Below are positions 7,602-11,414 of a DNA stretch of 11,414 nt, in pieces. Location of the stretch: positions 1 through 11,414 of the forward strand of contig LSSN01001247.1 of assembly GCA_001970855.1 (NCBI GenBank), given 5' to 3'. The notes under the pieces were generated by a model. The model made no database searches, was not told the origin of the DNA, and saw only the letters and a list, made by a program, of their open reading frames with translations. Origin of the DNA: Smittium culicis (Eukaryota > Kickxellomycota > Harpellomycetes > Harpellales > Legeriomycetaceae). The position numbers were made by a program, and so were the translations under genes. The first letter of the stretch is position 1, and every line of letters begins with the position of its first letter.

Positions 7602-7805
7602 TCCGAACCGCTCTTTCTGACATTTTTAAAAGTTTCACTTATCGTAGCTGAGACCTATAGTTCATTTGAGCATCTGTTCATGGGTCTCATGTTGATATTC
7701 ATCGTTATTTGGTTTATTTTGATATTATTCAATTATTTAATTATAAGTATGATAAACTTAATGTTAATTGATCAAAAAAAAATTATATCTTATATGAAAT
7801 TCTAA
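7602..7805 (+). CDS. Hydrophobic open frame, doubtful
   Basis: The frame is open for 67 codons between a stop at 7599-7601 and TAA at 7803-7805, but the only useful ATG (7680) gives 41 codons. Before the ATG it reads V-A-E-T-Y-S-S-F-E-H-L-F, then a long membrane-like segment (M-G-L-M-L-I-F-I-V-I-W-F-I-L-I-L), then a tail D-Q-K-K. Its first half is about 35% GC, as in the frame at 1962-2129, and the layout (acidic/polar lead, one membrane segment, short basic end) is the same. Protein identity between the two is weak by eye. It may be a broken relative, a truncated gene or chance. Confidence 0.17.
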   Translation, partial: SEPLFLTFLKVSLIVAETYSSFEHLFMGLMLIFIVIWFILILFNYLIISMINLMLIDQKKIISYMKF

Positions 7806-8138
7806 ATTATTCTGTTAGCATCACTTCCATTTTTACATTTCTTTTCCCATTCTTTCATGATGATTCTTTAGTTTTTATTATTGGTGTATTTATTTTTTGT
7901 CTGTTTTCATTCCAAATTTTATGGGTTTAACTTATCTATATTTATTTTGACTTTATTTAAAGTATCCATTAAATTGTTTTGCTAAACATCAAACTAAATA
8001 TAGCATCATTATAATAGTCATGTGAAAATAAATTGAATAAATATAATTTTTTTTTTTTTTATTTTGCCACAGAACGTTTATTAAACAATTTAAATTTGTA
8101 TAAATCTAATAGAAAACATTTAGAAAGTTAAAAAAATA
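7806..8138. other. AT-rich spacer, nothing recognised
   Basis: T-rich sequence including a 14-T run at 8047-8060. No frame or motif could be supported on either strand. Confidence 0.5.
8047..8060. repeat. 14-T homopolymer run
   Basis: Fourteen T in a row on the + strand, within spacer. No function is implied. Confidence 0.9.
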
Positions 8139-8231
8139 TTAAAAAAATTTTTTCATCCGACCCTCCTCCGCCACTCTAACAGCTTCATACCCAGTATGAA
8201 TTGTTTCAATTATAAAAAAATTAGATAATGC
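8139..8231 (-). pseudogene. GC-rich 30-codon coding scrap
   Basis: The stretch 8156-8199 is close to half G+C, far above its surroundings. On the minus strand it lies in a frame open between stops at 8232-8234 and 8139-8141, reading I-E-T-I-H-T-G-Y-E-A-V-R-V-A-E-E-G-R-M-K-K. That is a normal, helix-like protein composition. The + strand is also open here but gives a less balanced product. It looks like an island of a once longer gene or element that has drifted less than its flanks. The Y-E-A-V-x-x-A-E-E pattern recalls Gag proteins, but that is far too short to assign. Confidence 0.28.
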
Positions 8232-8412
8232 CTATTTTCGATCTTTCAAGTATAACCGACTATATTAAATTAAAGTAAATTATTACTGAGGTATTTAAAG
8301 ATAATTATTTATTTTATAACAATAGCAAATAATAATTTACTTATAATTATATAATTCTCTTTATTTAAAAATGATGAACATTAGTGTGTAAAAAAAAGTA
8401 AAGCTAATATTT

Positions 8413-8679
8413 TTACCTGAATTAAGCTTGCAGATAGGTTTAAGATGCTTTCATGGATAAAAAAAGGAGCTATCCAGATTACAAATATACAGCAGAAAAG
8501 GATTTAGAGAATAATTAGAACGTTTTAAAACCCGTTTTATAGTTGTAAGACAGCTTATAAAGATTTTAAAAACGCTTATTCATCAAAATTTATTTAATAA
8601 CTTGTGCCATATAAATTCACATTAAAATGAGGCAGATAAAATGGAAATCTTTGATTTAAAAACTAATTTTTTTCGATAA
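8413..8679 (+). pseudogene. Unidentified coding debris, possibly RNase H-like
   Basis: One + frame has three internal stops in 88 codons (about eight expected) and ends at TAA 8677-8679. It includes Y-S-R-K-G-F-R-E and a 36-codon open run starting L-E-R-F-K-T-R-F-I-V-V-R-Q. A second + frame from ATG 8453 reads M-D-K-K-R-S-Y-P-D-Y-K-Y-T-A-E-K-D-L-E-N-N before a stop. The end of this resembles the N-Y-x-T-x-E-K-E-L signature of Ty3-type RNase H. Both cannot be the original frame. No neighbouring RT or integrase motif was found on this strand, so the identification is only a suggestion. Confidence 0.22.
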
Positions 8680-8696
8680 AAATATTTAAAATAGCG

Positions 8697-8720
8697 GATA
8701 TTAAATTATAATTTAATATC
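8697..8720. repeat. Perfect 24-bp palindrome
   Basis: GATATTAAATTATAATTTAATATC is its own reverse complement, with 12-bp arms and no spacer. It could extrude as a cruciform or fold as a hairpin. It lies 18 bases after the stop of the debris at 8413-8679. A use as terminator or transposon end cannot be shown. Confidence 0.8.
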
Positions 8721-9039
8721 AATAAAATTATATTTTTTATATATGACTGCATTTTTATTTGTCTTTTTCTCATTTAAGCTTCAAAATTAATATTTTACTT
8801 TGAAATTTATATTTACTAGAGATTATTTCTAGGAGAGGAACTTTTCTTGTTAATAATTAGATACTCATCATATTAACTTTAATTTTAAATATTGTTATTA
8901 AATATAATCGGTTTTTTTTATCTGATAAAACCAATAATTTTACCTAATACAAATATGAAATATTATTTTCGATAAAAAAAGTTCTATTTCCCCTAAGAAT
9001 TTCCCAAATAGATCATCAAAGGATTCAGATAAAAATGCT

Positions 9040-9063
9040 TTAATTATTTAATTATTTAACTAT
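9040..9063. repeat. 8-bp tandem repeat, three copies
   Basis: TTAATTAT at 9040-9047 and 9048-9055 is followed by TTAACTAT at 9056-9063, one base different. It is a simple AT repeat. Confidence 0.75.
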
Positions 9064-9077
9064 TTGATCTTATAGAA

Positions 9078-9093
9078 TTTTTTTTTTTTTTTT
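9078..9093. repeat. 16-T homopolymer run
   Basis: Sixteen T in a row on the + strand, within spacer. No function is implied. Confidence 0.9.
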
Positions 9094-9232
9094 GGATTTT
9101 TTTATATATTAAACGTTATTCTCATCAAAAGTAAAAAAAATCAATCCATAATATTATCATAAAGTTTATTATTAAACAAGAAAATCTAATAAATATGTTT
9201 AATTTAATTTATGAAAGTCTCAAAGAATCATA

Positions 9233-9565
9233 AAGGGGTTTGATCTTTGTCCAATACGCAATTTTAATATTTTCTGATGAGATATTGCTTGATCGTTTTT
9301 TTTCTTGGGTAGTCGTTTTATTATAAATGATAAAAGCAAAAATTAATTCGATGAAACGCTAAAATAAATATATCGTATTTATTCCGTTCAATGGCGCCGA
9401 ATACAAAGAAATGGATACTTTTTTGATTCGAGAGTGAAATTTTTTTCTATGTCAATATGAATTGTTTATGGATGGTTCAGAGGTTCTTCTCGCCTTTCAT
9501 TGATCAATAAAGAATTTACTATGTTATACATTTTTATACACCTATTTTACTTTTATTGTATCTAA
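9233..9565 (+). pseudogene. Merlin/IS1595-like (ISXO2-type) transposase, N-terminal relic
   Basis: These transposases move a DNA element by cut and paste; their N-terminal part is a zinc ribbon followed by a conserved basic/aromatic block. In one + frame, D-L-C-P-I-R-N (9242-9262) may keep half of a C-P-x-C knuckle. Then W-R-R-I-Q-R-N-G-Y-F-F-D-S-R (9392-9433) is followed by I-stop-I-V-Y-G-W-F-R-G-S-S-R (9455-9493). This matches the family pattern R-x-S-I-R-x-G-[ST]-x-F-x-x-S-[KR] ... [IL]-[IV]-Y-x-W-x-x-G. Six internal stops and a stop at 9563-9565 show that it is dead. The D-D-E catalytic part was not found in this frame; a shifted frame from 9598 may continue it. The block order and spacing make this the best + strand call. 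Confidence 0.5.
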
Positions 9566-9597
9566 TTTTATTTTTTTCCAATACCTTATTTTATAAC

Positions 9598-9780
9598 TTT
9601 GAAATGGAAGTTAAAAAAGTATGTTATATGACTTGAGAAAATGACTTATGTAATAATAATCTAATATAAAAACTGCCAAGTTTTCCAGCTGAGGAAAAGG
9701 AAATTATCAAGCTTATAAGAAAATAAACAAAGGCCCACATATAAAAACAAAAAAAAAAACGCCAGAGAAACTGTATTTAA
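9598..9780 (+). pseudogene. Possible frameshifted continuation of the transposase relic
   Basis: A + frame shifted by two bases relative to the upstream relic reads F-E-M-E-V-K-K-V-C-Y-M-T-stop-E-N-D-L-C-N-N-N-L, then L-P-S-F-P-A-E-E-K-E-I-I-K-L-I-R-K, ending at TAA 9778-9780 with four internal stops. In Merlin/IS1595-type proteins a W-x-x-x-x-R-x-x-C segment follows the Y-x-W block, and E-N-D-L-C could be its remnant. The catalytic I-D-E-[ST] motif that should come next is absent. GC and polar composition suggest coding origin. Assignment depends wholly on the neighbour. Confidence 0.22.
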
Positions 9781-10157
9781 TAATCTTTAATAAGTTACAA
9801 GTTAAATAAGAATAGTAAAACCTACTGTTTATTTTTATCACTCCAGGTTTAAACCCTGTGCGGTAAATGATATCATCAAAAAAATTTAAATTTTAGCATT
9901 GGTACCTATAAAATATGTTATTTGCATTGGAACTTCAAGTCGATATATATTTATTTTTTGTTGAGAGTATGAACAAAATAAAGAAATAAACGGGGTTATA
10001 GGTCAAAAACTCCAAAAAATTTTGATCTAGAAACATTAAATCTCTAATCAAATATAATACACTAAATATAATGTACAAACAAATATTAATATCATCCTTT
10101 ATTTACTATTAATTAATTTATAACTCAGCATTTCAATATATCACATCTATTTAATTT
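9781..10157. other. AT-rich spacer, nothing recognised
   Basis: It contains a small imperfect palindrome (CAGGTTTAAACCCTG, 9844-9858) and nothing else that could be supported. Confidence 0.5.
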
Positions 10158-10364
10158 AAACCATTTATCGCGAGTTTAGCGCTTTCATAACTGCAATTAT
10201 TTAAAAATAATATTAAAACATCCACATATTTAAATAAATTGGTAAAATATTATTTTGCAAGTAAATATGATGAATGAATAAAAGCACCTTTCGAATCTGA
10301 TGCGCTTAAAATAATTGAGAATATAGCAATTAATAAACAGTATAAAAAGGTTTATAACACATAA
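10158..10364 (+). pseudogene. Unidentified coding-like frame with two stops
   Basis: A + frame of 68 codons to TAA 10362-10364 has two internal stops, where about six are expected by chance. It reads K-P-F-I-A-S-L-A-L-S, then L-N-K-L-V-K-Y-Y-F-A-S-K-Y-D-E, then I-K-A-P-F-E-S-D-A-L-K-I-I-E-N-I-A. The balanced charge and the GC-richer codons (GCG, GCA, TCG-type) are unlike translated AT-rich noise. The same frame continues beyond the stop with more interrupted sequence to about 10682, where the last 46 codons are open and hydrophobic. No family is recognised, and there is no start signal. Confidence 0.25.
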
Positions 10365-11026
10365 ATGATAGCATAAAGAAAAGTAAAATTTTCTACACTA
10401 AGATTAAAAATTTATTTGTATAACCAAAAAAGGAAATTGCGATAGAATTATATGAGCCAATAGCTATATTTCCGATTTAAGATTTGTATTTAGTATAAAT
10501 AAGAAATTTACGCTGCTGTTTAGTTTTTATTAATTTAATGATGTAATTATGTTTATATTATAAGGAAAATAACTTATGTAAGATTATATTTGAATAATTT
10601 CAAACTGTTATTCCTAGATTTTTTGATAGTTATATTTATAAAGTGTGTTAAGTTTCAAGAATTAATCAAATATTTATTTTAATCTTTTATCAGCTTAAAG
10701 TTTACTGTTTGATTTTGATTTTTCACTTTTTTCCGCACTTTTTTTCTTTTTATTTTATACAAATGTGTTGGCTAATCTCATCTAAAAACTAACTGTAAAA
10801 ATTATTAAAAAAAATTAAAGAGAACTATAGATTCTTCATTCCTAGATTGTGTATAGCATTTATATCTAGATTTCTTGTTCTCTATTCATAATTTTTCGTA
10901 AATAACTTGGTGGTTCTTAGTTTTTGTTTAACTGCTTATAATTTACTTTACATCTAATGTAGATACATATTTTCATGATATTGCTATTCAAGAAAAAAAA
11001 ATACTATTGTTTTTTCAGACTTTTAA
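10365..11026. other. AT-rich spacer with one stop-free hydrophobic run
   Basis: The frame of the preceding debris is open again from 10542 to a stop at 10680-10682 (46 codons, no ATG), encoding a hydrophobic stretch around F-L-D-F-L-I-V-I-F-I. From 10683 on nothing is recognised. Confidence 0.4.
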
Positions 11027-11164
11027 TTTATAAAATTTTTTTATTCTAATTTTTTTTATATTTTCCCCCATATATTAGCTAAATTATATATTTTATATGT
11101 CGTAGCGGAGATTAGCAAAGCGATAGAACAAAGAAAGCATCTAATCAAAGAACCATCATTATAA
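11027..11164 (+). pseudogene. 45-codon coding-like scrap with a GC-richer end
   Basis: A + frame is open between TAA at 11024-11026 and TAA at 11162-11164. Its second half (11098-11155) is clearly GC-richer than the flanks and reads V-V-A-E-I-S-K-A-I-E-Q-R-K-H-L-I-K-E-P-S-L, a helix-like polar sequence. It has no ATG. The minus strand over 11060-11166 is also open (F-D-Y-N-D-G-S-L-I-R-C-F-L-C), so the strand is not settled. No family is recognised. Confidence 0.2.
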
Positions 11165-11414
11165 TCAAAGAGATGATTAACCTAGTTTTATTACAAAGAG
11201 TTTTAATACTGTTGTGAGTTTTTATAGGAAATCCTATCCTCTCTTTGTGAATTTTGATGATTCGCCAAGTTTATTATTATTTATTTCACATCTATATTTT
11301 TTCTTTCTTTTTACTCGAAAAATTCTACTAACCTTTCTATTCTAATACTTTATTTTATCACTACAGGAAAAAATACTATTGTTTATTATTATTATCATTA
11401 GTGAAGAAATGAGC
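11165..11414. other. AT-rich spacer to the window edge
   Basis: Nothing supported on either strand. A minus reading near 11215-11275 (A-N-H-Q-N-S-Q-R-E-D-R-I-S-Y) is too short to call. Confidence 0.4.

Larger units (their letters stand above)
8721..9232. other. AT-rich spacer with simple repeats
   Basis: No coding frame was supported. It holds a 16-T run at 9078-9093 and a short tandem repeat at 9040-9063. Confidence 0.5.

Noticed and set aside
7381..7680. Upstream extension of the minus-strand relic at 6894-7260
   Set aside because: The frame continues and includes runs such as M-S-E-R-A-V-R-I-I-Y-V-V, but stop density here is close to the chance value, so it is not listed as a separate gene.
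9843..9865. CAGGTTTAAACCCTG looked like a tRNA T-arm, and the following GTGCGGTA like a MITE end
   Set aside because: The T-loop has T for the invariant C, the stem is only four pairs, and no acceptor partner exists about 60 bases upstream. The match to the MITE ends at 112 and 305 is too short and needs a gap.
1..11414. tRNA, rRNA, CRISPR arrays and bacterial-type promoters or ribosome binding sites
   Set aside because: No cloverleaf, conserved rRNA core or regularly spaced repeats were seen. TATA-like strings occur everywhere in such AT-rich DNA and carry no information.

Overview
The window is very A+T-rich (by eye roughly four fifths A+T) and has long T runs. No intact gene of ordinary length is visible: the longest open frame is 119 codons, and it is a shadow of a decayed sequence on the other strand. 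Everything recognisable is a decayed transposable element or a short open frame. A nuclear genome with AT-rich, gene-poor, transposon-filled spacers fits best. Ty3-type, piggyBac-type and Merlin/IS1595-type remains together would suit a large-genome microsporidian, with AT-rich fungi or amoebae as alternatives. The host assignment is inference.

Layout. At 1-305 lie two related short non-autonomous elements, roughly 70% alike by eye over their last ~97 bp. They end in CCCTTT/AAAGGG termini, sit back to back across a 4-bp ATAA and are followed by an intact TTAA. From 310 to about 2700 there is mostly featureless AT-rich DNA, with three weak coding-like patches on the + strand (579-823, 849-1049, 1962-2129). 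The best of these is the GC-richer 55-codon frame at 1962-2129.

From about 6185 down to 2780 the minus strand carries a shattered Ty3/gypsy-type retroelement. Read in its own direction it gives a Gag-like stretch (6185 to 4887), a retropepsin with a corrupted D-T-G site and an intact ILG-like motif (4866 to 4406), reverse transcriptase fingers and motif A (4330 to 3900), a doubtful thumb/RNase H stretch (3740 to 3440) and integrase fragments (3240 to 2780). The order PR-RT-(RH)-IN is the Ty3 order, not the copia order. The pol part is shorter than in intact elements, so internal deletions are likely. No LTR pair could be recognised.

Beyond the Gag-like end there is more minus-strand coding-like debris (6244-6660 and, better, 6894-7260), then small repeats, a second hydrophobic + strand frame (7602-7805), a short GC-rich island (8142-8231), + strand debris (8413-8679) and a perfect 24-bp palindrome (8697-8720). 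At 9233-9565 the + strand has a recognisable but broken N-terminal part of a Merlin/IS1595-like (ISXO2-type) transposase. The last 1.6 kb holds only unidentified + strand coding-like scraps (10158-10364, 11027-11164).

No gene set works together here. The window reads as a transposon graveyard drifting towards A+T. Calls on decayed sequence rest on short motifs read by eye through stops and frameshifts, and random AT-rich translation can imitate protein, so confidences are kept low except where several family motifs occur in the right order.
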